DNA of 64,000 nucleotides from Melampsora larici-populina 98AG31 (lineage: Eukaryota; Basidiomycota; Pucciniomycetes; Pucciniales; Melampsoraceae): the NCBI RefSeq assembly GCF_000204055.1, contig NW_006768777.1, positions 1,006,036 to 1,070,035 on the forward strand, in the 5' to 3' direction. How positions within the stretch are numbered: the stretch's first letter is position 1; each line of letters starts with the position of its first letter. The notes under the pieces were generated by a model. It was given only the letters and a program-made list of their open reading frames with translations. It did not search any database and was not told the origin of the DNA. This document shows, piece by piece, positions 1-9,700 of the stretch. The translations under genes and the position numbers were made by a program.

Positions 1-195
1 GAAAGAGCAAACAAGTTTTGTCTTTGGTCCAGACAAGAATCTTTTGTAGGGGAAGGTGTAGAGAGATTGCAAGGAAGCTCCCTGCAAAACGGCTTACCCT
101 CAGCCAATGGAACATGCAAGTTCGAGGTAAGTCCCTTGCTTGCTTCAGCCTCGCGAGGCAAGTGTGGGACCTTGTTGAGTTTACCCATTGGTCAT
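1..195 (-). repeat. Diverged third copy of the 9.4/10.7 kb repeat
   Basis: The stretch from the window edge to about 195 matches the reverse-oriented repeat at 10700-10998. Both read through a 'ggtccag' block, a 'gcaaa(a)ggctt' block and a 'gcctcgcgag' palindrome, and end near 'gtgggac'. It is clearly more diverged than the other two copies and is cut by the window edge. Whether it is a SINE, MITE or solo LTR is not resolved. Confidence 0.6.
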
Positions 196-481
196 AGTTG
201 AATCAAGACAGCGCTTAGGATCAAGACTGTGTCTGTGTTAAACTACATTGCAGGTTAATGTAGCAGTGTTCTCCATTCTTTCATCTTGTCTGTTAGTGGT
301 TGTGGTGTTCTGTGCTGCACTTTTTTTTTCATTGCTTATAGTGTCTTTAGAGCCGTTAGGCTATCAGACACTGCATGTTTTCCAGCACCAGTAAAACTCC
401 CTCTGGCTGTGTCAGGGGGAAAGGTTGCTATTGGCTGTTTTGACTAGTATACATGTTTATTTTGGAGATGTGAATGCGGCG

Positions 482-809
482 CTAAAGGATATGGTTAGGG
501 AAAATTTGATCCCGTGGGGGATGCCTTCCTTTTGGTAGGTCTTTGTTGGCTATTGTAGCCCAGTTCCAGCGTTGTTTAAAACACCATGTGTTGTTGCAGT
601 AAGTTGCTATAGCTTTGAAAGCTATGGTTTTGTTGAGAATTGACATGTTGAGTTTGAGATCAAGTTCCTTGATGTTTTTTCTAGTTGTTTTCTTTCATTG
701 TTGAATTTGTTGCATGTGAAAAGGAAGTGTTCCACTGTTTCAAGTCCTTCTTGGCACTCGCATGTAGGGTTGTGCATCTGTACAAATTTGGAAAGGTAAT
801 GGTTTAAGT
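482..809 (-). pseudogene. LINE, C-terminal CCHC-type segment (piece 4 of 4)
   Basis: This is the 3' end of a minus-strand non-LTR retrotransposon ORF. The translation shows a CxC...H...C zinc-knuckle pattern (residues resembling CECQ...VEHFLFTC), which in fungal and arthropod LINEs follows the RNase H domain. The ORF seems to end with a TAG near 482-484; about 196-481 would then be 3' UTR and includes a T9 run. Removing the 355-bp MITE at 810-1164 together with one copy of its target duplication joins this piece in frame to the RNase H piece on the other side. The element is a fossil and cannot make a full protein. Confidence 0.75.
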
Positions 810-1164
810 CAACACCCGACTCGCAGCGCAGACTGCGAGGCACAGCCTGCGCCTGCGCTGTGGCTCAGCGCAGGGGTTTTTGGAAATCTGGTGACTGCGC
901 CTTTTTTGCAGCGCAGTGGATGTGTCACTGGCACATATGTTCTCCAATGGAAAACTGAAAAATGGGCTTTCCATCCGCCAAAAAACAAATTTTTTACCCA
1001 CTGCACTGCGCTGGACTTACCTACGCTGGAGCGCACCGCAGGGGCCTCAAAGATTTTGGCTCACTGCGCCCCAGCGCTGCACAGTGGGTTTTGGAATTTT
1101 TGATTTTTTTGGCACAGCGCAGTTTCGCGCATTCTGCGCTGTACTGCGCTGACGCCGGGTGTTG
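810..1164. mobile_element. 355-bp MITE, CAACACCC ends, 7-bp TSD
   Basis: The ends are inverted: CAACACCCG at 810 and CGGGTGTTG at 1164. A perfect 7-bp target duplication TTTAAGT lies at 803-809 and 1165-1171. The interior is packed with short GCGCAG/CTGCGC motifs on both strands, which gives spurious ORFs. No transposase is encoded, so it must have been mobilised in trans. It interrupts the LINE between RNase H and the zinc knuckle, and taking it out restores the LINE reading frame. Confidence 0.9.
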
Positions 1165-2345
1165 TTTAAGTGAATGTGGCCTGATCTGAGCTGCATGATA
1201 ATACCAATTGAGTGTTTCTTGAGTTCCGAGGTGTCTTGTAGGTGAGATTTCTGTTGTGGTTTGTGTCCGAGTCGTTTTAAGTCGTTTGGATCTGTGATTT
1301 CTGAGTTCTTTGAGTGCCATTCTTTAATGGCCGCTAAGAGACTTGATGTGTTAGGTGTTACCTGAAATGTGCTTGGTAACTTTGTTTTGGCTTTCTTGTT
1401 GGTGATTTTGTCCACTCTTTTGTTTCTGTATATGCCTGCAAGTCCTGGGCACCAACAAATGTTGATTCACATACTAGGAAAGGTTCTGTGTAAATAGTTC
1501 AAGCGTTTGTAAGTCTCTTTCCTGTCATCCAGAGAGGTAATGGGAAGTTTATTGGATCGGAGATTATTGAGTAAGATAGTTGTTCTTCTTGTGTGAATCA
1601 AAGCAGTCTGTAGGGCCATTGCTAGCCCCATCTGCACTCCTCTGTATTCGGCCTGATAAATTCCATGTGTTCTTGCGGGTCCTAAATGTTTGGATTGTGA
1701 TTTGTTGGTGTTTTTACACCATGCTACTGCTACAGTGGTGCATTTCGGGATCATAGAGCCATCAGTGAAAATTACCACATGCTCTAGAGTGGCCGTGAGT
1801 TTGTTAGCTTCAGTTTTTGCTAGTAGCTTGTTATCTTGGATGATTGTGGCATGGTTTGGTGGTTGAGTTAGTATATCTGCTGGGTCAAGCGGGATTTGTA
1901 GGATGTACTCTTCCAATTCCTTGCTGACTGGGTGTTGGAAGAAGCAGTGAAAGGGGTTATGATGGCATTTCAGATTTGAGTTTTTTGCCTGCTTAACAAA
2001 GCCGTGAATAGGAGAGTGTTTTGGTTTTGTTAGTGATGTTGCCATAAAATTCATGACTTTACTTTGAAGTCTGATTTTTGGCGGGATGAGGTTTGCATTG
2101 TGTGTAAGGAAGACAGTTGGTGTTGTTGGTAGTGCACCTAATGCTGATTGTGCACAAATGTGATTGATAGTCGCTAAACTCTTGAGAAATATGCTGGTGG
2201 CTTGAAGGGTAGCCACACAGCTACCCCATAGTCCAGCGCCGTGTGGATTGTTGTGGTGATGAGGGTATTCATCAGCTTTGGGGGTATACCCCAGTCTGAC
2301 TTTGAGAATTTTGTCAGGAAGCCTGCACGTTGGCGTCCCTTGGCA
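1165..2345 (-). pseudogene. LINE, RT tail plus RNase H segment (piece 3 of 4)
   Basis: On the minus strand the RNase H domain is readable. It has the TDGS motif carrying the first catalytic Asp, then a Y-Q-A-E-Y block with the catalytic Glu, and a weakened third motif around 1545-1565. Upstream is the typical LINE linker between RT and RNase H, with ICAQSALGALP-like wording. A frameshift around 2190 separates this from the start of the segment: near 2200-2345 a different frame carries the ALDYG-type block that follows RT. The piece is bounded by two insertions, 810-1164 and 2346-3881. Confidence 0.8.
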
Positions 2346-3881
2346 CAACACCACCAGCGCTCCGCTATATTCCTGAAAATCTTGAGCGGAGCGATTGGGC
2401 GCTATGAAGAAACACTAATCGCTACGCTATTTTCTCCAAGGCGCTATGACAATTGAGAGCGGTGCAGCTATTCAGATCGCTCCTCTCCGCTATGATACTA
2501 TTTCACACTCAAAAGCGCCTGAAAGCGCGGTCAGGAATGGTTTTTTGCTTGAGCCTTTTTTTTATTACAAATGATACATAATGGACAAAAGAATGGGGAT
2601 GTAAGAAGCTAACCAAGTTGAAAGCAAAAAGCACACACCAACATTGATAAAGAAAGACAAATAAATGAGACTGAGAAATAAACAAAACTTTCTTTTTGGT
2701 TTTATCAACATATTTTGTTGAAGAAATGACTGAATGAATACTTTGAGGTGTCAGAAGCAAATCGTTTCCTTGAAATTTAGAACAAGATCTACAACTCCAA
2801 AGGATCACATTACCAACTTTGTATCTTGATGATGTACCGTATTGCATACAGAAGCCTTTTTCCCAAGTGTCTTGAGAATGTCTGAATTGAATTTGACTTT
2901 CAAGATCAGCTCTATAATCAGATTATCCAAAATCTGATGACAAGTTGTGTCTTGTTGATTTTTGACAAGTAAGAAATGGTCTTTGATTGGGATGTGGACC
3001 AACAGAAACTTGGAACAATACCAAGACAATAGATAAGCAATCTGATATGTCTTCACAGTCTCCATCTTCAGAATCTTCAGTAACATGTCTAGTTGGTTGA
3101 TCAAAACTAAGTCGGTGCATAGAAAGCCGCGAGCCTTGTGGCTGGATCACAAAGCCTGGTTGGGGGCGTACCGGGCTTTGGGAGCGAAGTGAACAAGAAG
3201 GTGATACAGCAAGTGGAAAAGGGGTGTTGGAAGACCTGACTTGCAGGGTCGATTGGGTGTAGTTTCTAGTATTGGAAGCAGACTTTGACATAATGAAATG
3301 AGGATGATTTATTTTTTGAAACCTATCTGTGTTGTCTATTCATAATTGAAGAAGATTGAATGGTTTGATAAATAGCAAAAATGATGATGAGCAATAGGCA
3401 AAAAAAAGGTAGGGAATTACTGATTGATGGGGCAAAAGGGTACTTACCTGGAGGCCCTTTTTAAGCAACATCAAGGGACCCAATTCCCTTGGAAATACTA
3501 GCAACCTGAAGGATGCTATCTGGAGGCGTGGAGTTGGTGTATTGGGAACAATTGAGCCGCGGGATGGTGGTATGAGGTGGTATGAGGGGTTGTTGGTTAG
3601 TTCCAATGGGGGGCAACCTGCTGGATATGCTGTGCTCTGAGGTGCTACCAGGCGCTCGGGGGTGCCCTGTCGCTATGCGCTCTGAGGAGCTAGGGTGACA
3701 CATAGCACAGTGAAGTTTTGCTATGCAGTGCAACTTGGAAAACCACTATATGACACACAGTTTTGCCATAGCTATAGCGCGTATCAGAAACCGCTATGGG
3801 GCCAATCCCATAGCGCGGGCGGAGCGGTCGCTCTGCTACCGCTCCGCTGCCGCTATCTTGAGGGGAGCGCCGGTGGTGTTG
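2346..3881. mobile_element. 1536-bp DNA element, CAACACCACC ends, 7-bp TSD
   Basis: The termini are CAACACCACC (2346-2355) and GGTGGTGTTG (3872-3881). The flanking duplication is CTTGGCA/CTCGGCA (2339-2345, 3882-3888), 7 bp with one mismatch. About 150 bp at each end is full of GCTCCGCTAT/ATAGCGGAGC motifs, while the middle is AT-rich. A minus-strand gene start may be present: a leader with a good donor (GTAAGT near 3453), then a disordered, acidic 122-codon ORF at 2923-3291. No DDE domain is seen, so the copy looks internally deleted. It sits between the LINE RT and RNase H segments, and exact removal leaves the LINE open there. Confidence 0.82.
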
Positions 3882-4351
3882 CTCGGCAATTACCTCTTCT
3901 CTGTGTTGAGTGAAGGAAAGCTTGCTGTCAATGGTGATGCCCAGCCATTTGGCTTTCTTCTCTGGTGGGATATTTTTCCAATCTACAAAACTGATAGTTG
4001 GATATTCATTTATTTCTTTAGGATGGGACATCACCCAGAACGTCTTCTTAATGTTGAAGATTGCTCCGTGGTTTTGTGCCCATGTATTTTGTTGGAACAC
4101 CAGTGTTTGCATCTGGGATCTAAGCTGGTGTTTGTCTTTGGCCGTGGTTAGCAGTACTACGTCATCTATAAAACCTGGAGCTGTGGCGTGATCAATGCTG
4201 TCAGTTATCTCTAGTACTACGTTATTGTATAAGAGATATAGAAGTGGAGAGAGGGGTGATCCTTGTGGAAGTCCATGAGTTAATGGGAAAGGTTTTGACT
4301 CGAATCCGTTGAATGAAAGAATTGTGGTGCGGTTATCTAGAAAGTTGTTGA
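3882..4351 (-). pseudogene. LINE, reverse transcriptase core (piece 2 of 4)
   Basis: The minus-strand translation shows RT fingers and palm blocks of a non-LTR retrotransposon: a G-L-P-Q-G-S-P-L-S-P block (RT motif 4), then F-I-D-D-V in the place of the usual YADD active site, then the K-x-L-G-I thumb motif. It is bounded by the 1536-bp element downstream and the Harbinger element upstream. The upstream half of the same RT is at 7883-8470. The join across the Harbinger insertion is off by one base, so either a frameshift pre-dated the insertion or the excision boundary is imperfect. Confidence 0.85.
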
Positions 4352-4627
4352 GGCCCCGTTTGGTGCCCTTCAACCTCTCAGGTGTACACCTCAGAGGCGT
4401 CTACTTGCGCATGCGTGAGTAGACGACGTCTACCTCGCAGGTTGTCTGACATCTTCATGTGTTCGGTAGACTGATCTTGACCGATTTGAAACCTGTCACA
4501 TCATGGGTTTCAGGATCTGACAATTCTTGTACATAGCTAGATTCCTACGCTTTTGATTTTGTAATGTTGATCTGGAGTTAAAAAAATTCTCACTATCTCT
4601 CACTCTCAAGTCTTGATCACATCCAAA

Positions 4628-6215
4628 ATGCCTGTTATTTGCGCAGGCCAACTAGCTCAAAGATGGATGCTTGCTTTTGCAGCCTTTGGTGCTGCTCAAT
4701 ACTATACATCACATTTACAACGCAGACCACCAACTGTACGGAACAACTCTATTCTTTCCGGGCAAGGATGGCTGGATGAGCTTTTGAAATCAAGTAATCC
4801 ACATCGGCTTTATGATTCACTGGGCATGAAACCTCCCATATTCCTTAATTTGGTGGATGATTTGAAAGCTCGAGGGCTTCTTGAAGATACAAAAAACATG
4901 CACCACCAACATAGATGCCTCGGATCGGGAGATCCGAGGTATCGTCGGATGCAAATCCTCGGACAGATCTCATCCGAGGTTTCTGTCCGAGGTATCATTA
5001 TGTGCCCAAAATTACCTCGGATCAAAACCTCAGATAGCTTCTGTCCGAGGTTTCAGATCCGAGAACGCCTCGGATTTCCCAATCCGAGGTTAATATGCTG
5101 GCAGTGATGACTGCAGAAGAGCAGATGGCGGTTTTTCTATTCACAATCATCACCGGTAACTCTGTCCGAAAAGTTGAAGAACACTTTCAAAGGTCTCCAG
5201 ACACCATCTCAGGGTATGGTGCTCTTTGTATGTTTTTGCCTGAAGTGACTGTGTAACTGATCCTTGAATTATGCACTCAGTGTTTTTCACAAAGTTCTTG
5301 ATGCTGTCAATGATTGTAGTTTTTACACCAGCTTGGTCCGACAGCCAACGGTGCACACTTTGCTTCCACTTGCCTTTTCTTCAGACAAACGCTTCATGCT
5401 GTACTTCAAGGATTGTGTGGGTGCAGTAGATGGGACACACCTTCCAGTACATGTCTCACCAGATGACTGACCTCGATTCTGTGACCAAAAATCAAATCTA
5501 AGTCAAAATGTGCTGGCAGCTGCAAACTTTAACATGATGTTTCAATATGTTATGCCAGGGTACACTGGCACAATGCCAGATAGTTCTATGTGGGAAGACT
5601 CATGCCGTCGATCATTGGCAGTTCCTGACGGCAAGTATTACCTTGGAGATACTGGCTTCAGTCTCAGCCGGAAATGCCTAGTTCCATATCGAGGAGTTAG
5701 GTACCATCTACAGGAGTGGTCCAGACTAAAGGATAAGAGGTATGTCTTGAAAAAACATGGATTGTTCAAATTTCAATGCTGACTCATGTTCAAAATCCAG
5801 GCCAGCAAATAAAGAAGAGCTCTTTAACCTACAACATTCCAGTGCACGTATGGTGATTGAGCGCATATTTGGGGTGTCCAAAAAGCGCTTCCAAGTCATG
5901 GAAAATGGGACTTACTATCCATTCAAAACTCAAGTGCGATTAGTGCCTGCTATGTGTGCAATTCACAACTTTATCCGTGTCAACGACAGCAGCAAGCTTG
6001 CATCCAAGTTCCCTGAATTCCAAGCTCTTTCTGAAAACCCTCTACCAAGCACTTCAGGTTCAAATTTGGCAGATATATATGAAGTTGAAGACAGATCGAA
6101 TGATGATATGGACGCAGTAAGATGGCGTGATGAGATTGCAAGTCAAATGTGGGCAGACTACAAGAGGCAGCAGGAAGCTGAAGCTAGGAGAATAGGAAGG
6201 CAAGTCAGATTATGA
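4628..6215 (+). pseudogene. Harbinger (PIF) DDE transposase, inactivated
   Basis: This is the transposase of the surrounding element; the family cuts and pastes DNA with a DDE nuclease in the nucleus. Model: 4628-5213, 5281-5739 and 5801-6215, with introns GT-AG at 5214-5280 and 5740-5800, both keeping phase. The N-terminal helix-turn-helix-like part is followed by V-D-G-T-H (first Asp), a P-G-Y-T-G-T-M-P-D block (second Asp) and M-V-I-E-R-I-F-G (Glu). Two lesions are visible: an in-frame TGA at 5468-5470, where relatives usually have Arg, and a foldback element at 4918-5089. Nearby Arg positions read Cys and Gln, also explicable as CpG transitions. I start at ATG 4628, ahead of the conserved part. 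Confidence 0.88.
4918..5089. mobile_element. 172-bp foldback MITE of CCTCGGAT repeats
   Basis: Both ends are small hairpins: CCTCGGATC-GGGA-GATCCGAGG at 4918 and CCTCGGATT-TCCC-AATCCGAGG ending at 5089. The whole element reads as inverted copies of CCTCGG/CCGAGG, about a dozen in 172 bp. Harbinger transposase coding sequence resumes immediately after it, so it inserted into the transposase exon. No clear target duplication was found. It is far more GC-rich than its host. Confidence 0.7.
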
Positions 6216-6324
6216 TAGTTTGGAAATATAAATTATACATATGACACAAAACTGCAATTACAAACTCAAATGATTTCTTTCAGCTTTTGTGACTATGCAT
6301 ATATTCAATCAAAATTCAAGGATT

Positions 6325-7560
6325 TCATTTCTTTTGTGTGTGTTGATCCAGCATCTCTAATAATACATCTTTAGCAAGTTTAGGATTCTTGATTGCCATA
6401 TACCCTCCAGCCATTGTTGGATGTTGTAGGAACATGGTTATGGCTTTCGGTTTAACCAACTCATCAAGGTTCTCATCAGCCTCTATCTTTTCAATTGCTT
6501 GAAGCGTAGTTGTATCAACTTTGGACTGGGGTTCTTCTACAGTTGATTTGAGGCCCATGAGAATCTTGTCGCCAAAAAGGTCGAGTGCATCTGCTCCATT
6601 ATTCCCCCGGAAGCGTCGAGAGTTTGGGGGTTGAGAAGATGAGGACAAGTCCTCTGTTTCCATATGATCTTCCTTACGCTTGCACGAGGTGAGATCCAAA
6701 TTGGGTTGTTGTACTTGAGAGGTACGACAAGAAGCTGGAGTGCAAACAAAACCGGATTGTAACACCATTTCAGAGTCGATCTGGTGCTGGACAATCAAAT
6801 CAAATTAGTCAAATTGTAAACAATACATTGCTCAAAATCATACTCACGAGGAAGTCCTCTTCATCCTCTCGGCTGTTGTATTGCCGGTATGTTGTATCAA
6901 AATCCCATGATTGAGTCTGCTCTTGCTCAGATGAATCCTTGACCAATGATTCACTATTCTCACGGGTGACCGGAGCTGATGTGGCCTGAGTCAGATCAAA
7001 AGTGTCCTCTGCTGAAGCCAGGATCTTCCCGACTAGAGATTCCATCTTATCAAAGAGTGGAAAGGGTGTGTTGACCCATTTTGCTTGGCTTGGGTCTTGT
7101 TCAATCAAATACTTCCACACATCTGGTGAAGTATCACACTTCATCTCCACTGGGCACCAGCCCATTCCACTACACTTGCTTATAAGTTCCCTGACGGATC
7201 TAAAGTCTCCTTTCACCTTCAACAAGAAAAGGTCCAAAACAAATCAACACGGCAACTTTTAAGATCGAAGATGGTGAGATAAGATCAACACTATACCTTT
7301 GTAAACTTCGTTGAGCAGTGTTCAGCGGTTTTTTTGAGGCTCAAGGGTGGCTTGGTTCCTGCAAGTGCCTTTGCGCAATGGTCCCACGTTTGCCTCTTCC
7401 AACCCAATTCCAATATCCTACCATCTTCCTTCTCATTCAACAAAAAATCAATCATTGTCGCCTCGTTTTCTTCAGTCCATCTTGCGTAGATCTTTGGTTT
7501 ATGAACTTTTGGTGTATCAGCATCTGGTTCATGGATTGCTTCTTTCTTTTTTTGGGCCAT
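6325..7560 (-). CDS. MYB/SANT-like Harbinger accessory protein
   Basis: In PIF/Harbinger elements this second protein binds DNA and the transposase and helps nuclear import and end recognition. Model on the minus strand: 7297-7560, 6848-7216 and 6325-6786, all phase 0, giving 364 aa. Residues about 25-88 carry the MYB/SANT-like pattern (W-T-E-E ... M-I-D-F-L ... W ... C ... K-K-T-A-E-H-C). The middle is disordered and acidic. The C-terminal part (about 300-360) is helical and leucine-rich. It converges on the transposase gene, with about 110 bp between them. No stop or frameshift is visible, so this gene may have outlived its partner. The family call rests on the domain pattern and on its place inside the TIRs. 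Confidence 0.85.
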
Positions 7561-7882
7561 TTTTGAGCAAAGTTTTCTTTAAAAAAACAGACAGATCAGT
7601 CTGGCTACGAGATCACAACAACTCTTGTTTCAGCCTAACAATAATCACCTCGGGCAAGTCTATGGCAATAGCCAGGTCAACCTGCCAGATTCTAGCAAAA
7701 CAGCCAACCTGACAGGTTGACCAATTTGGCTGGTAGACCTCCAAGGCATACACTTGATTGGTTTTCAAAAAACTTGTACCAAACGGTTCAACACTCAAGT
7801 TGGCATTTGAAATACCTCTCAGGCGGCCGCCTGAGCATTTGGCTGGGTCAACCTGAGAGGTTGAAGGGCACCGAACTGGCCC

Positions 7883-8470
7883 TGAGCAAATTGAGACTCT
7901 GGCTGTGAAAGCCTTCCTTCTCTAAGATATTTGATCAGTAGCCTGGGGTGATGTACGGATGGAAATGCTGATTTTACATCAGCAAATAGAGCTCCAACTA
8001 CATGGCCTCTTGTCCATTCCTTTCGTATCCAGGTTACCAGGTGAGTTAATGCTTTGTGTCCTGATTTATTAGGACATCCTCCGTAGTGGCCTTCATGTAA
8101 GAGCCTCTTGCTTTCCACCTGCTTGGAGAGATGCTTTGTGAGTATTTTTTCGTAGATTTTGCTCAACGTGTTAAGAAGAGCAATTGGTCTCTATGCTGAT
8201 GCTGCTGTATAATCAGGCTTTCCGGGTTTGGGAAGCATGACTGTACGTGCCTGTTTCCAGTTGTTGGGGATTAGACCAGTCTCTGTGATTTGTAAAAACA
8301 GTGCTCTGATGTGTTTCCTGGCTTGCTGCCAAGTTTGTTTCCACACCCAGTTTTGGAGTTTGGCCAATTCTGGGGCTTTGATTGGTGGTACGCTCATTAT
8401 TGCTGCCTTGATGTTTTCTTTGGTGAGGTAGCTGAAGAAGTCTGGCATTGATGGTTCTGTGGGTCAGTTA
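7883..8470 (-). pseudogene. LINE, reverse transcriptase N-terminal half (piece 1 of 4)
   Basis: The minus strand encodes the first RT blocks of the LINE. There is an entry helix, then a W-K-Q-A-R-T-V-M-L-P-K-P-G-K block (RT motif 1) and a G-A-L-F-A-D-V-K-S-A-F-P-S-V block containing the first catalytic Asp. A short frameshift separates 8191-8448 from 7819-8166. Upstream of about 8470 nothing LINE-like continues: the endonuclease and ORF1 expected of a full element are absent, so the element is 5'-truncated, as is usual for LINEs. Confidence 0.82.
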
Positions 8471-8539
8471 GATTAATTTGATGGGAATTGAACATGTTCT
8501 AAGTCTTCTCATCCCCAAAGGACTCTAACGCACTTCATT

Positions 8540-8957
8540 CCCGATCTTTTGTTTTTTGTTTTTACTTGCTTAGATATATGTACTCTTGTCTAATTGTGTA
8601 TTACTCTCTTTCCCCATCTTTTGGGAAGAGAGTAAGTTAACCCTTATCTTTTTCTCTATACTCACTTATACCAATGTCAGTTCATTGTTAGAAAACCACA
8701 AAGATCACTTGTCATGAGCCTTGGAGAAGTGCTCACATAGCACACTTATATATCAGGTTAGCTAGTAATGAATAATTATCTTTTGGGAAGAGAAAAACCG
8801 CAAAGATCACTTGTCACAAGCTATTTGCTCATTAAAATTATCTTTTTCTCATTTCACTATCATTCCTCCTTTACTAGGTGAGTACCATAGGTCTGCATAC
8901 CTATAGGTTGGAGAAGAAGTGCTCATGTAGCGCACTTATATATCAGGTTAGCTAGTA
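8540..8957 (+). repeat. Tandem repeat pair, one copy with a 60-nt intron-like block
   Basis: Copy a (about 8611-8768) and copy b (about 8779-8957) share a 'cttttgggaagaga' block, a 'caaagatcacttgtca' block, and a long block ending 'cacttatatatcaggttagc'. Copy a carries GTAAGT...TTAG at 8632-8691, exactly 60 nt. Copy b lacks it precisely, the flanks being joined at 8793/8794. Copy b has a different extra block before the last shared segment. No ORF of note is present. Confidence 0.65.
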
Positions 8958-9415
8958 TAAAATCTATACTTATACATATATAATCTTTTTCTGGAAATTC
9001 TTTGATGAGACTTGACAAGATAATTGTTTAATAGATTGCCCATAAATTCATTTTTCAATCATCTATCTCAAGTTTTCATTTCAAGATCTTCTTTACTCAT
9101 ACCAGAATAAATTTCATCTAAATTGACCTTACAAGGAAGGAGAAGAGGAATCAATAAATTACATAAATTGTGAAATCAAGTGCCAATAAAATCGTTCAAC
9201 ATTTATTAAGCTATTATGTTTCTTTTGCTTGTTTTCTTTCTTATCTTGTCTAATTACATAACAAGACTCTTTGAAGCTTTCTCCAATTTTCTATCTACAT
9301 ATCTGGTCAACTCACACTACATGTTAAACATTATTATACATAAATGTCACATCATAACTTCAAAAATTAAAGGTTAGTATGAATTTAACCTTTTCAACTT
9401 TTACCAAAAATACTA
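8958..9415. other. AT-rich spacer
   Basis: AT-rich sequence with no ORF, tRNA or recognisable element. Confidence 0.5.
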
Positions 9416-9700
9416 AACTTATCAAAGTCCCACGCTCGCGCCTACTCGCAAGGCGTCGAGCGAGGGACTTGTGCCAAACTCGCACAAACTCATTGCTCAG
9501 GGTTGAAGCCTTTTGCAGGAGAGCGTCTCAAAACCCCTCTACAGCCTTTTCCTTCAAGCAATGGTTCTCTGGACCAAAGAAAAATCTTGTTTGCCGTACT
9601 TTTCCGCACATTGTACATATCTTTTTTCCCAAGGAAGTTTCTCCTCTCCTTGTTTAAAATTGTCTCAAAATTTTTAGCAATCTATATGTAGATGTAAACA
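9416..9700 (+). repeat. Left arm of an inverted repeat pair
   Basis: The sequence from 'aaacttatcaaagtcccac' onward matches, in opposite orientation, 10700-10998. The first about 245 bp are nearly identical and the match then fades. A diverged copy lies at 1-195. The apparent ORFs in both arms are the repeat read in different frames and look non-coding. Confidence 0.8.

Larger units (their letters stand above)
4352..7882. mobile_element. Complete PIF/Harbinger DNA transposon, TSD TGA
   Basis: The 32-bp terminal inverted repeats (4352-4383 and 7851-7882) match at 29 of 32 positions, and the inner 20 bp are identical. The flanking 3-bp duplication is TGA at 4349-4351 and 7883-7885. PIF/Harbinger elements duplicate 3 bp, usually TWA, so TGA is slightly off consensus. 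Inside are the two hallmark genes in convergent order, a DDE transposase (4628-6215, plus) and a MYB/SANT-like partner (6325-7560, minus), about 110 bp apart. The element interrupts a LINE reverse transcriptase and carries a 172-bp foldback element of its own. A premature stop makes this copy non-autonomous now. Confidence 0.93.

Noticed and set aside
804..1189. Six overlapping ORFs on both strands
   Set aside because: They fall inside the GC-rich 355-bp MITE; its short inverted motifs lack stop codons in several frames and give no protein-like composition.
9379..9691. 92- and 62-codon ORFs with similar ORFs at 10718-11029
   Set aside because: They are the two arms of the inverted repeat read in alternative frames; similarity between them is at DNA level, with no coding bias.
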